From Lepidonotus clava (lineage: Eukaryota; Annelida; Polychaeta; Phyllodocida; Polynoidae), in contig OW387133.1 in the NCBI GenBank assembly GCA_936440205.1, positions 71,176,374 to 71,240,373 of the forward strand: DNA of 64,000 nt, read 5' to 3'. This document shows, piece by piece, positions 23,001 to 35,825 of the stretch. The notes below the pieces were generated by a model. The model saw nothing but the letters and a program-made list of their open reading frames with translations. It did no database searches and was not told where the DNA came from. The stretch's first letter is position 1, and every line of letters starts with the position of its first letter. The position numbers were made by a program, and so were the translations under genes.

Positions 23001-25045
23001 ACGACTTAGCACTTGGCTGCCTAACTAGAACACTGCTTGAATTTGGAGAGGCCGCCCATGCATCAATTATTTTTACTGAGGAAAACGAAAAACAGAATCC
23101 ATAACTCATTGCCCAACCTCAAAATCATTTTAAGGAGGCACCTGAAAAGTGCAAACTGTAATCGATTATGTCAAAGACAAATAGTAACTAATTGCATGTC
23201 GGTTTCCAGTAATCACATTTAGCTTCTGAAACTAGTACCTTTACATTAGAAAAGAAGTATGAATCGCCATACTTTGAAGTTTGTCATAGAGGTAGGTGTA
23301 GAAACAAGATTTCCTTTTGTGACGACGAAGCAACATCAAACATACGGTAGATGGGAGATTGGTAGAATAAGAAAAAAATATTCCCTTTCCTCAGTTTACG
23401 TCCTCACCCTCTCCCACCACCGCCATTGCACCCAGATGTTAGCAATATTAAAAATGAGTAGAGGGGATTTAGTAAAAGTTGTTTTTTAGATGAGTAAGGC
23501 GGCGGAGGGTTACCATGCAGAGAGTGGAGAGACCCTGTGGGTCGGCCGTGTTTGCTAATCTCGTGCACACCAAACACTGCCGCACCTACAGTGTTATGGG
23601 CCTGTAGTCGCCGTCCTCGTCGACGAGCACCATGACAGCCGTGAACTTTGCCCACCCGGCCAAAGTCCAGCATGCACAAGCTTTAGGACAATAACTCACC
23701 TGTCCGCTGATTAGATGACACAATCCCATTACTTTATTTGGTAGCGTGAAACTCGATTTTGACATCAATCTAAGGGCGTTCACCCGAGATGTCCTTAAAA
23801 ATGAAGCCTCATTCTATGAAAAAAAAGGAATAATAACTAAAGTATTAGGTCCCTATTATGAAGTATTTGCCTTTCCGGGATAGGCATATATTTATTTTCT
23901 TTAAGGTAAACTTCGGCTATTTAGATGAATTTTATTTATTCACAATCTTGATGTTATATTAAGGGAGTTTCAATCAGTCTGAAGGCTTGGCAAATAATCC
24001 TTAACATTTCACCTGAAGGCTGTGAAGTGTTTGTTGTGAGCCGCCCGGTGCTGAACCTGGGCAGGGCTGCTTACCTTGGCCGAGTGCCCTTGGAGGGGGG
24101 TGAGAACGATACTCCAGGCCTCAGACCCTCAGAGCTGTGATATACACACCTTGATAGCTGCTCATGTAATCAGGTAGAAAGGGTGGTCTAACCAGACATG
24201 AATATTTATCCAAAGCTAAGACGGTTATCAGCAGATAAGACAGAATTGATCAAATAAATATCCAGTTGGATAATATTTCACCCCTTGTCTAATATAGAAT
24301 TAACTTAGGAGACCCAATGTCTTAAGATAATCTCATCAAACGCCCACGTTTGGGATTAAGTCAATCGCTATATTCTCACCAGTGAACAATTGTAACATAT
24401 TGCAATAGTGTTCATTAACAATTGCAAATTAAATATGACCTAATTGCATGATTAATTTTAAACTGGAAGGTCTTGAACCATTTCGAAATCATTCAAGTAA
24501 AATTGAGAGAGGGCCATTAAACTGTAACAGCTCTTAAAGACGGCTTCTCTAATTTGTGGATTTTAACCAAGGCCCATAGTGCGGATGCTTATCGGTCCAT
24601 GAGTTCTATCCCACGATAGTTTTTGATTTCTAGACCGGCTGTTAGTCGTCTTTTTCTGAGCAGGGTTAAAGGGTACAAAGGTCATCAAGGTTATGCTCAG
24701 ATATGGAGTTGGCCTGAGTGTACCATTGGTTTCAATGACAGGTGACCTCAAAGTTGACCTCAGACCACCTCACATCCTGTTTACTAGAATTGTGAAGGTC
24801 CCTTTTATATTTTAGTTTTACCCAAGTGTTAGTGATTACAGTTGGCCTAGTGTAAGTAGGTATAGGTATATGTACTAGGCAAGTCTACCATGACAGGTGA
24901 GAGTGTCCTTGGCATCAGGTAAACAAGTGGATTACTGAGTGACCAGCAGTGCATGCAGCCATGTGGAACCAGGTGGAACCTGTGGCCAGGAATGACTACA
25001 GGCATGGTGGATGCCTGGGCTATGATTAGAAATATCCTGTATGGG
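17095..25045. other. Gene-poor region with GC-rich islands
   Basis: No gene could be established. GC-rich, CpG-containing islands lie at about 17650-17930, 18650-19000, 19680-20130 and 20680-21340, separated by AT-rich DNA. The island at 20900-20945 includes a CCACCACC/CCGCC-type simple tract. Open frames inside the islands overlap on both strands and in several frames, which points to base composition rather than coding. AT-rich homeodomain-like sequence sits at 20190-20270. Two short frames that look more coding-like are listed under findings (22509-22661 +, 23586-23690 -). Confidence 0.5.
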
Positions 25046-26645
25046 CATCACTCTCCAAGCATACTTTGAGGCTTACACTCTCCAAGCAGATGTTTGATTT
25101 TCAAAATGTTCTTTTCTTGTCAAGTTTTAATGTTTTGACTGCTGGTAATGTCTAAAGAGGTTTTAATCACTCTCCAAGCAGACTTTAAGGTGTACACTAT
25201 CCAAGCAGATGTTTCGTATTCAAGTTTTTATTTTTGCATCAAGTTTAGATGTTTTCATTGCTAGTAATCTACAAATAGGTTCTCATCACTCTCCAAGCAG
25301 ATTTTAAGGCTTACACTCTCCAAGCAGATATTCAGTTTTAAATTTTTATTTGTTTGCATCAAGTTGAAATGTTTTGAGTGCTGTTAATCTCTAAACAGGT
25401 TTTTATCACTCTCCAAGCAGATTTTAGGTTTACACTCTCCAAGCAGATGTTCAGTTTTTATTTTTTATTTTTTAGCATCAACTTTAAATGTTTTGACTGA
25501 TGGTAATCTCCAAACCGGTTTTTATCACTCTCCAAGCAGACTTTAAGGTGTACACTCTCCAAGCAGATGTTTCGTTTTCAAGTTTTTATTTTTGCATCAA
25601 GTTTAGATGTTTTCATTGCTAGTAATCTACAAATGGGTTCTCATCACTCTCCAAGCAGATTTTAGGTTTACACTCTCCAAGCAGATATTCAGTTTTAAAT
25701 TTTTATTTGTTTGCATCAAGTTGAAATGTTTTGAGTGCTGTTAATCTCTAAACAGGTTTTTATCACTCTCCAAGCAGATTTTAGGTTTCCACTCTCCAAG
25801 CAGATGTTTAGTTTTTATTTTTTATTTTTTAGCATCAACTTTAAATGTTTTGACTGATGGTAATCTCCAAACCGGTTTTTATCACTCTCCAAGCAGACTT
25901 TAAGGTGTACACTCTCCAAGCAGATGTTTCGTTTTCAAGTTTTTATTTTTGCATCAAGTTTAGATGTTTTCATTGCTAGTAATCTACGAATAGGTTCTCA
26001 TCACTCTCCAAGCAGATTTTAGGTTTACACTCTCCAAGCAGATATTCAGTTTAAAATTTTTATTTTTGCATCAAGTGTAAATGTCTTGACTGCTGGTAAT
26101 CTCTAAACAGGTTTTTATCACTCTCCAAGCAGATTTTAGGTTTATACTCTCCAAGCAGATGTTCAGTTTTAGATTTTTATTTTTTTTGCATCAAGTTGAA
26201 ATGTTTTGAGTGTTGGTAATCGCCAAACAGGTTTTTATCAATCTTGAAGCAGATTTTAGGGTTCACACTCTCCAAGCAAATGTTTCGTTTTCAAATCTTT
26301 ATTGTTGAATCAAGCTTATAATGTTTTCAGTACTGGTTATCTCAGAATAGGTTTGCATCACTCTCCAAGCTGATTTTTAGGGTGTACACTCTTCAAGCAG
26401 ATGTTCAGTATCAAATTTGTATTTTTGCATCAAGATTATATGCTCTGATTGCTGGCACTCTCCAAGAAGATTTTAGGGTTTACACTCTCCAAGCTGATGT
26501 TTCAGTTTCAATATTTTATTTTTCCATCAAGTTTATATGTTTTGACTGCTGGTAATTTCCAAAAAGGTTTTCATCACTCTCTAAGCAGATTTTAAGCTGT
26601 ACACTCTCCAAGCAGATTTTATGACAGTTACTCTCCAAGCAGATG
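25046..26645. repeat. Minisatellite/satellite array, about 119-bp unit, 14 copies, with 357-bp higher-order unit
   Basis: CACTCTCCAAGC(A/T) recurs at 25049, 25169, 25287, 25407, 25526, 25645, 25764, 25883, 26002, 26119, 26239 (degraded), 26359, 26456 and 26575. Steps are 117-120 bases except one of 97. Each unit holds the 15-mer CACTCTCCAAGCAGA twice, roughly 30 bases apart, then a T-rich spacer and (A)TGTTTTGACTGCTGGTAATC-like sequence. Units at 25169, 25526 and 25883 share private variants (GACTTTAAGGTGTAC, TTCATTGCTAGTAATCTAC) exactly 357 bases apart. The next unit type repeats likewise at 25287, 25645 and 26002. The array thus expanded as a three-unit block. The right-hand copies are more diverged. 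Confidence 0.95.
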
Positions 26646-29600
26646 TTAAGACTTTTTCTTTTAAATATTTCATAACATTTATATATATTGTTATGTTTTC
26701 TTATGCCCATCTAACATTATTCATTTGTTTGAAGCAGACTTTAGGTTTTTCATTTTCATGCAAAGTATACAATTTTTCTTTTTCTTATATCAGCATCAAT
26801 TTTAGATTAAAACTAAATAAACTTATTTTATTAGTAATTAACGTGCACTTAATCGTGCACTTAATCACATAAATCAGTGGTGTTCTTTTGTTTTTTAAAC
26901 AAATGCGAACTTGTTATAAGTATTACATGTAAATAGTACTTTCAGCGTGATGCAAGAACTATTTTTGGTAAATCACGTGAATAGGCGAAGTTCTCGTTAT
27001 ATTATAACGGTATCAATGTGCTCTATAATGATAAAGGTAATTAACGTTATGAGCTTGTATTACGGTGTTTTTACCGTAGCCTCTTACGGTTGAGAGAACC
27101 GTAGAGCTGCAGCGGTCTGTGTTGGTGCTCGATAACCGACCAGAACACATCCGACCAGACAAAATAGCCACTACTTGGGCTAATCTCGGCCTGGTCACAA
27201 TTGCCTTCACTGTCCTTCCAAAAATGGGAATACAATTTCTGTAGTTTGATTTAAAAACTTAACATAATTTTGAAGAGTCGGTACACTGGTCAGTCAGTTG
27301 CTAGATAGAAGGAGGCTTCATTAAATGATTTAATGGCTTTTGAATAATAAATGAGGTAATTTCCGGGGAAATTTCCGGCATCTACAGCGACTGCAAATCG
27401 CATTATTAAAGTTGTCCTTAATCGTGGAATGGAGATCATATAACTTCAGTGACTTTAGTCTTCACGTTAAACTATAAGTCACTCCAATTATCTGACAACT
27501 GCAAATTTCACGTTGAGTTCATGATGCATACAATAGTACAATAATACAATACTTAGAAGTACTGCACAGGATTCTTGAGCCTGGATCCCTATATTGTAAA
27601 GCCTTCGTCATAATAAGTATAATAATTGTATGTAAAGCGCGTCTAACTCCAAATGGTTGAAATGATTTCCATTTGATTCTTTTAATTTGAACACAATACA
27701 CTTATACAGTGTCCCCCATGAAGAAAATAATTAAAATTACGAGTAGCTACACGTGCTTAATCTTAAATCATTAGTGGGGCTCCCATTATTCGTCCTTAAT
27801 AACAACACTCTCCTAATTTCCGGAAACCTATAAATTCTATGAAGATCATGAATATTTCATGTTTGAGTAGCCTACTTTCCTTGCTAGGTTAATGACTTTA
27901 AGTCCCATTTACAAAGATGTTTCTCTGTCGTTCTATGAGTAAATGTTAAGTAGAATTCGCCCAATGTTTGAAAATTACTTTTGTAGATTTGAGAGATGAT
28001 ATTTCTTGAGTAGTTTCCTTCACGTGAGCCGAAACGGGAAGTAATATTGGATGGGTGAAATGAAGTATTTTGGTGGAGAAAAGAGAGAAAGACAGAATAG
28101 TGGAGGGGAGAAGATGTGACGTTCGTGACTGCTGAAGGGAGAAGGGCGTCTGAATTATCAGGTCATGTGTCCGAGTCAGCCGAGCGTGCTGGTCGGCCGG
28201 CCGGGGCCAGCCTGCACTGGGGCCCGTGGAGGACCACCGCTCACCGTCCTGAGACAGCCACACGCAATCTCTGCCAAACGACAGTCCCCCACCTATCTCA
28301 GGGGGTAGCGCTGGCCACCAGAGGAAAAATACCAAATTGGAATCGACAAAAAGAAAGGGAAAAGTAAAATGCCGAAGTGAAAGCAAACATAAGTTTTTTT
28401 TCCTACACAGGAATAGGAGATAATGGGAAGAAAGCTAGGCGGACTGAAGCAGAAAGTAGAGCATTGCATGCTACCTAGACGGCCTCTGAATGGTACAGAT
28501 ACAGATAACGTGACGCTGATGGAACATGTGTATTGTACTTCACATCTACTGCGTCTGTAGGACGGAGAGTGGCAAATGGATAGAAGTGGGCTATTGCAAG
28601 AGGCATAATCTACTTTCTCCAGCCCCCCCCCCCCTCCATATAAAGCTCATTTCGTTTTATTTGTTCTTTTCCTTTTATTTAGGGGTTTGGCAGTATGTTT
28701 TGATAGGAAAAGCCCGCGCCCTGGTGGTCATCTAGAAATAATGATCCCTGTCTTTTCCTCCTGAACCCTTGTCAGGCCCCTCGACAGTATGTGGTCAGTA
28801 GATGAGCTCTGGTCAAAGCGCCCGGCCCGGCCATGGCGCCTTATAGGATCCAGCAGGTAGCAGGGGACCCTCCCCCCAGGGACCATTGGCCATGTTCAAA
28901 GCCTGCCCAAGCCATGCATCACATGCCCATCAGCCTGCCTCCTGCCGGCCCCTGCAGATCCTGATCAAGTGAGACGGATCGGGGCTTGGGCTCCTCCTGG
29001 ACGCTGCTGCCATCCATGCCACCCATGGACTACTATAAGCCGAGGACTGCTTTGACGACTGCCAACAGACCCAATGAAGGCCTGCAGGTCGCCATGTAAA
29101 CTACAACCTACTTTTTTCTAATTATCGGAAATACAGTAGATATTTACTTGATTCTCACACTTTGGCCCTGAATTTGCCGGAGCTGTCTAATTCTGACACT
29201 CTTACTATCACGTTATCATCATCCTTCCAACAAGAACAGTTGACATGAAAGGTTTTATATTCATTACCTTGACAGGTTACACTTAATTTTGACTGTTGAT
29301 TAGAAACCAAGAAGGGATTAGGGGAACCGGTGGAAAAATAACTCTTCTCGGATTTTGTTTTTATGGCATTCCCAGGAAGATATGGATACTGGAGATAATT
29401 GCCGCGTATTTGTTTAGGTGTTATCCATCAAAGCCGCTGTTTATCAAAGATATTTGCATATTTGAGATGGATCATGACTATTTATAGAGACTGCCACTGG
29501 CAGACGGCATTGCTATCCTGGGACTTATACACCCATACACCTGCCACTCAATAAAATATATCTTGCACTCTTCATAAACGGCCCTCCATTAGCTGGCACT

Positions 29601-29690
29601 TGTTACTTAGAGTCCCAGCTTAGAGTTAGCTGTTCAAGTTCACTCACAATATACAGTTCAGATATCATCAGTATAGAATAATAGTAGATT
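26646..29690. other. Non-coding stretch after the satellite
   Basis: No gene recognised. Features: a near-palindromic kappaB-like site GGGGAAATTTCC at 27365-27376 in a conserved-looking AT-rich context (27300-27440), a GC-rich island at about 28130-28340, a C12-type run near 28622-28635, and another GC-rich island at about 28750-29090. Confidence 0.45.
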
Positions 29691-29704
29691 ATCACTCATT
29701 ATTA

Positions 29705-29916
29705 GGAGGGTAGCATGGTGTAGTGGACAACGTGGCTGATTTGCCATGCGGGAGTCCCAGGTTCGAGCCTGGGCCGTGGCTGTTACACCACCCTACGTTC
29801 TGGCATATCCATGCTCATAGATATGGTCATATAACTTGTTACAAGTCAAAAACGTGAGTGCTCCTGATATAGATGAAAAATTGCTGAGGGGACATTAAAC
29901 TCCAACAATCATCATC
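29705..29916 (+). mobile_element. tRNA-derived SINE with (ATC)n tail
   Basis: The head is tRNA-like: box A TGGTGTAGTGG at 29716-29726 and box B GGTTCGAGCCT at 29760-29770, with normal spacing. The body ends GGGGACATTAAACTCCAAC followed by an ATC-repeat tail at 29908-29920. It is flanked by a 14-base target-site duplication, ATCACTCATTATTA at 29691-29704 and ATCACTAATTATTA at 29917-29930, with one mismatch. (ATC)n-tailed, tRNA-headed SINEs are known in invertebrate genomes. Insertion would have used a LINE partner in trans. One base of divergence between the duplications suggests modest age. Confidence 0.88.
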
Positions 29917-29930
29917 ATCACTAATTATTA

Positions 29931-32900
29931 TTCTTGATCAGTTACTTAGGTATACCGCCGCCAGACTCTGTTATTGCAAGGGATAGTGACAATTGATAAA
30001 GATTTCGATGTTAGTTGACCTTTACTTATGACCAGGAACGCCATACATGGAGATTTGGAATTAGTAATCGGGAAAGACAATTGCACGCGTCTCTCCTGAT
30101 CCAGTCATATGGTCTTGCATTGGGTATTCATATATAGCATATGTATAATGCCTTAGACACACAGTTTTAGGGCAGATAGCATAGATAGCAAAGGCTCCGA
30201 GTGACACAACGAGCGAGGATGATATCTTTTGTCAACAGTCAAACAGGACTATATCATTGTGCGTGGAACCACACCATGTCGTCATTCCGTAAGGCCCGTC
30301 CTAGTGATCCTTATCAGCGAAAATCCTATCCAGATTATCGTCTGTGTACCAAATGGTAGGCGTACATTATCCAACACTCCCTGATATTGGAGTTTCCGTA
30401 CTATTCGCCCGATATTTGATGACTATGGATGTAATGACACAGATGGGGAGATGACGTGGAGATTCAGATTCTATATAGTGTGACCTACATTTTGACTTTG
30501 GTATGATTTATGAACTTTCTGGGTGACGTAAGCTCGTTCTGGAAATATGAAAGTAAGTTTCATAGGATCTAACTAACTGTATGCCCAGTGAGCATGATTA
30601 TATTGATTCAGGATGTTTTGACCTTATCCTTTATCAGAGAACTGCACGGCCAGTCTAGTTCTATGCCTTTATAAATCTATGATTTAACTGAATTAGTGAA
30701 TATCACTTAATCACTTAACTTAACGTAATGTTTCTAGTCGTATAAACCTGTTTTTTTTCATCCACAGCAGATACACGGCTGTAGGGGAAATGCTCGTCCA
30801 TAAACGTGTTGTAGTTATTTGCTATCATAGCCAACAGTTGTATTTATCAAGGTATGTAAATACCAAGTGACAATCAACATGGTTATGCTGCCAATCAAAG
30901 AGCTCTAGTCCATATCACATACCACTCTCGAGCCCCTCATCTAAAATACTGCATCCTATATCCAATCCCCTCCTCACGAAACCTTCCTGTCATTGCATCC
31001 GCACCTCTGAACTCCCACTCCTAGGTCCAATCATTACGACGTACTTCTCCTTGTGTCTTGGCCCCTCCCGCCGCATCCTCCACCCCCTTAGTTGGCCATT
31101 CTCACGCACGTCCCCTTTGATGTCTCAGGTGTGGCGGGCCGACGACGAGACAACTCGTCCCCTCCCTGGGCCCCGGCCCCGCCACCGCCGCCCCTCCCAT
31201 CAGAGCAGGGTCGCCGACCTGCTGCCAGATTAATTTTGCAACTAGCAAGCGCACCTCTTTTGATATGTGGGCCGTGATCGATATTCCCTCATGATAATAT
31301 ATGAGTGGATCCCAAAGTGTCCTTTTATCTGCGGGCTAAAGAAGGACCAGTGATTTCTCAATGAAAACTTCTAGAAATGACCGTTTGGCCCTGCTCCTCA
31401 AGCAGACCATTTTAATTATTGAACAGAAGAACAATTAGGTGCGATGGCTTTTATCATCCCACCATGTGCATCTGTCTTGACGTCGAAATTAAAGGTGAAT
31501 AGTGTGAGCTAGTTTCTCGATTAGTTTGAACTTTCATTTTCTTGCCAGTCAGAGTCAGATTTGAGCGGTTACTTTGATCAGAAGTAATTCAACTACCCAC
31601 AGCGCGTGACTGGTATTAGTGACAGAGTGTTGTAAGCCTGGCATACTTTAGGCCTGAACGTACTTTCAACTATGTGTGTCAAGGAGTGCAACACCATTCT
31701 CAGTTCAAACATCCGCGTACATCGTCATTGTCAACAGAATAACGATTTAGAGAGCAGTCTTTATACACATTCATAAACCTGTGACGTATACGTGAGTGTG
31801 CAAGTCCTATTCTTTTACATGTATGTTTTAAAAAAGATTTTATTTATATCTGTGTTTATAATCAAGCTTGCCTCATACATTCAAACAACTTTTGGTTATA
31901 TTGTACTCCTTGACTAAGTACATGTACTTGAAAGTCCTGATCGTATAATAAACACAGAACCCAACTCAGATATTAGTTGGGTGAGGTCATTCTTCCTCCT
32001 TACTTCTGGTTTTTGTGCTTCGCTTGAAACCGTGTAGTCTGACTTATATATGGGAATATAGAAGTTGAAGATTTAAGTGCGACCTTCATATTTTATAATA
32101 AGTTTCTGCGGTGGTGAAACATTAATGTATGCTTTAAGCCTTAACGACAAAGAAACTGGGTCTGGTTATCGTCTTGACAATTTAGGCCAAGGAGACCGAT
32201 CCTTCTTTGTCAGCTCATATGGTGATATTTAAAAAGAGTTTGACAATATTTTAGTTCATAGGTTTCAAAGCTTTGAATATCTCTAAAATAAACTGTACTT
32301 GGACCATCTTGTGACCGTCCTTCTGGCCTAGTTTCTGCCTTGTAGAGTCCCCTCCGGTAAGTGGAGGAGGTGATAAGGAGGGCGGGTACCGTAACGTGTT
32401 ATCAGCGAGTTAAACTACAGTCAGTCTCACTCCCTTTGAAAGAGATAGGTGAATCAATGGTAATAACTAGTCGTAAGTGTTCTAGATACGCTGAAATTTG
32501 CAGTCGAATTCCTCTAAGTCTTTTACCTTTTACATTCTTTTTTTTTGTATTTCTCAAACTCTTATCAACAGATCTAATTCATACCATGATGCATGGTTCA
32601 AGAAATTAAGAATTTTTGACTTACGGTATTTTATCTAGGAAAAACACTTTCAGGAAAAGTTACAATCCATGGTACAGCTATAACCTACCCACTAAAGCAT
32701 TAGGGAACGTTTCAAATCAGTGTTAAATGCAAGTGATAACTCATGAAAGCTAATCTCACGTGGAGAATTGGGATTGGATTGTAGTGGTGTTATAGTGCTT
32801 GGGGTCAAAGTGTGCCTGGTGAGATAGCACCTACACGGGTCTGAGGTAATCGGCCGTCAGGTCCAGATGGTAATCCTCTCACCTGGCTGCCACGGTCCTC

Positions 32901-33964
32901 CAGTACGTCCGGCCCTACACCTGGAGGTGTAACAGGCAACACAGGTTATCACCTAGGTCATCACTCGAGAATCAATTGCAGATTTATGATAGGAAATGGA
33001 TTGAAAAATGAAGGTATCCTTTATCAATTGTTTCATTGCTACCCACTTGTTAAAGATCTCTACCACAATAGTGCTGTTGCACATAATTATTGCATAAATT
33101 ATAGCAGAGCTTCCTGGTGCGACATAGGATAGCAAGAGGACCGAGCGTCTGTGGGTAATTGTGTTACTAATATCCCGAAATGCTCTCTAATTTGTCTACC
33201 TCTCCGACGTCAGACCCCCAGTTAGGATAAGGGCGGTGATAAGATCTCCCGTCTATCTGATCCGTGTTGATCTAAGGGCCAAATGGCTGTTTAGATCTCG
33301 CCAACCTCAGAGCAGTGATCCCTCTCAAGTCGTATCAGTTGTAGTTAACAAGAATTGGATCTGAAAGTCACCAATAACCCTTGTCTAGACCCAGCAAGGC
33401 GGGGATCAAGTGACAAAACAAATCGACATTGGTTTTCGATACGCATCACTAAAAATTGAGGCTATGGGGGGCGGGAGAGGGGGGGGGGATGTCGTACATA
33501 GCTACAGGGAACTGGGGTAGTACAATTATAGATTTGCTTTGGAAAAAAATAGGAAAAATAATTAATATAAAAAGAAATGAAGAGATGGCGCCGCCAAGCT
33601 GGGGATTCGAAGTCTACTCATTTGCCAGGTGTGGGGGGATTTTCTGTCTATGTTTGTCGCAACGGTTCGCCGGAACAAATCAAATAACCGTGTCTTAGTT
33701 GGGCGCTCTGGAATGTCAGCTGGGAACCCAGGTTGTTTGTCATCCACCTTTCCCCAAGAGCGTGAGATTAGATGATGTCTCCACTCTGTGCTAGGAAGCG
33801 CATTCTATAGTTCTAGATTAGAGAGCGTAATTTATCATGAAATGTATTGAATTGAAATGTGACAGTTTGCCATTAATCACTGCCCAGGTTATAACTCATA
33901 ATCCATATGTCTTCAATTTGTCTCAGCAAGTGCATACCTGTCCTTATTCAAAAGCTGCGGCTAT
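29931..33964. other. Non-coding stretch
   Basis: No gene recognised. A GC-rich patch at about 31070-31230 has a frame ending LLPD-stop but no usable donor. A G-run lies near 33465-33488. AT-rich segments elsewhere contain no long frames. Confidence 0.45.
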
Positions 33965-34429
33965 CCTGGAGCAAAATATAGGTTGAAATTTCTTGAAGTT
34001 TCAAGCCTTTTTGATCATAGATATTCTTGAATATTCAACTTAATTCAACCCATGGATTTTCTTAGAATAACTTGCTGGTATTGGCCGCTGGAATATTCAA
34101 GAATATTCATGAAACTTCAGCCTATGTCAGACCCAACTTGGATTTACATGGATTTTCTTGAATTTTTATTGTGAGTTGGATTTACTTGAAATAAGTTGCT
34201 GGTAATGGCCGCTAGGATATTCAAGTATATTCAAGAAAGTTCATAAACTTCCTCGTATTTTCTAGCTGTTTGGATATCCAAGAATCTTCATGTATATCTA
34301 AGCTAAAGTTCAATTAACCTACTCTGGAGCATTGAGAAAATACAAAAATGCCATTGGGAAGGATGACATTAACATGATGATGTACATCTTAGAAAATCGG
34401 AATACAGACATTCTTAATCTTTATATATG

Positions 34430-35026
34430 CAGGGCTCAACATTAACCATTGCCCGATTGTGATGGGGCAGGTAAATTGTGACATGCACCTGCCCAAAGGC
34501 AGGTGAAGTTTCCAACATATAAGGATATTCCTGTAAAGATAAATAGGTGATTTTAAGGGTCGGGCAGGTAAAACTTAAAGCGGCTGTCTCATCCATGTGC
34601 TGTTAGGCTAACATACACCAAAATGGTTTGTGATGTTAGAACATAATTTGGCGATGTGATTGGTCACGTCATGACTTTGGTGCTACAAGACTGGAGTTAC
34701 AACGTAGCAAATAACAGCGTACTCTCGGACGAGAAAGCGGCTTTATACCCAGAACAATTGGCAGTGGACACTTCCTAAATCCGAACTATTTAAATTAGCT
34801 ACTGAATTACTACTGATTACAGACTTTAGCTCATTTACATATTTCGGACATACTGATTTTCCAATAATTAGCCTCTGTATTTCCACTGATTTTCCACTAA
34901 ACTCCTACTACAAGCTGATACTGATTCTGTACGCAGTACACACTGTGTTACCACTGCTATTGCTCCGGGTATAACCTACACTTGCCCGACGGGCAGCAAA
35001 GCTCAAGTCCGTAATGTTGAGTCCTG
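34430..35026. mobile_element. MITE copy 2, interrupted by further insertions
   Basis: Same family as 16873-17094. The left end is CAGGGCTCAACATTAA and the right end as reverse complement is CAGGACTCAACATTA, with matching CACCTGCCC / GGCAGGT interior. It is 597 bp instead of 222 because about 400 bp of unrelated sequence interrupts the middle (about 34573-34974), where copy 1 simply continues from GGTAAAA to the CTGCCCGACGGGCAG block. The flanking AT-rich sequence gives no clean target duplication. Confidence 0.75.
34743..34974. mobile_element. Small inverted-repeat element inside MITE copy 2
   Basis: TTATACCCAGAACAATTGGC at 34743 corresponds to the reverse complement TTATACCCGGAGCAATAGC at the right end (34974). 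Both continue AGTGG, giving inverted repeats of about 24 bp with a few mismatches around a 232-bp AT-rich core. The sequence between 34573 and 34742 is a separate insertion flanked by AAAGCGGCT on both sides (about 34577 and 34734), a possible target duplication. Confidence 0.55.
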
Positions 35027-35825
35027 ATATACATACATCATTTCCAATTCTATGTATAAAAAATGGTTATGAGTACCTTGGTGCACAATCTTTCGTTACT
35101 CTGCGCAATTATTATATCAAAATTGCTTCCTGATGGCTTTCACTGTATGCTCCCAATGACTATCAACCCTCCTGGATGGCTGTCACATCTCCCCCGCAGC
35201 CGTCACACCTCCCAAACAACTCACACCTCCCTGACAGCTGTCACCTCTCCCAACCCATCCTTATATATAAACATCCCTATCATTTTAAGTAGGATGATTG
35301 ATGTAATCAACACACAACATACCATATGTGGCAGACTTCACTTCCTTAGTTATTCTCTGCGTTCTTGACATGTCATCCCTATATGTTGTAATTGGTTGAG
35401 GCGTCTTTGTTGTCTAATGGTAGCATTATGTTCCTCCTCTGTTTGCCCAACTTTCAAGATGTCTGACACTTTCCCTCCAAAATTCAAATCTAATGGTCAT
35501 GTGACAAACGGTTGAGATCTCAAAGATTTTGGGAAAAGCTGGAATAAGCTTGAACAAATGTAGCCAATTATAGAGTTGTATTCTGCCCATGCGTAATGTC
35601 CAAGCTAATTCAAGCTACTTGAATACACATAAACCAAAAGTCCAAGGTATTTCAAGAACCTGGTATTTTTGTTGAGTTGAAAGAACTCGGATCTTCTTGA
35701 AATCCAAGCTCTTATCAAAGTCCAAGAAAATACAAACTAATCCAAGACTTCAGAGGTTGAATTTGTTTGGATATCCATGAAACTTCAAGAATTTACCCGC
35801 TAGCTTGGATTTATGTTCCTCCAGG

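Larger units (their letters stand above)
33965..35825. mobile_element. Large inverted-repeat element hosting nested insertions
   Basis: The left end CCTGGAGCAAAATATAGG (33965) matches the reverse complement of the right end, CCTGGAGGAACATAAATCC (to 35825), at 12 of the first 14 bases. Both ends then carry TTCTTGAAGTTTCA slightly further in. Flanks share TAT. The interior has diverged direct repeats near 34050-34130 and 34165-34240 (TTGCTGGTAWTGGCCGCT, then TTCAAGWATATTCA) and many CAAGAATATTC-like words. No transposase frame was seen. It contains the MITE at 34430-35026. Confidence 0.5.

Noticed and set aside
25046-26645. CRISPR-like array (15-mer repeated with spacers)
   Set aside because: The spacers are themselves homologous and T-rich, and the genome is eukaryotic; it is a satellite.
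28832-28965. ATG frame MAPYRIQQVAGD in a GC-rich island
   Set aside because: Short, ends in a stop without a usable donor, and overlaps other open frames.
29705-29780. Functional tRNA gene
   Set aside because: A and B boxes are present, but the flanks do not fold into a proper acceptor stem. The unit continues into a SINE body with tail and target duplication.
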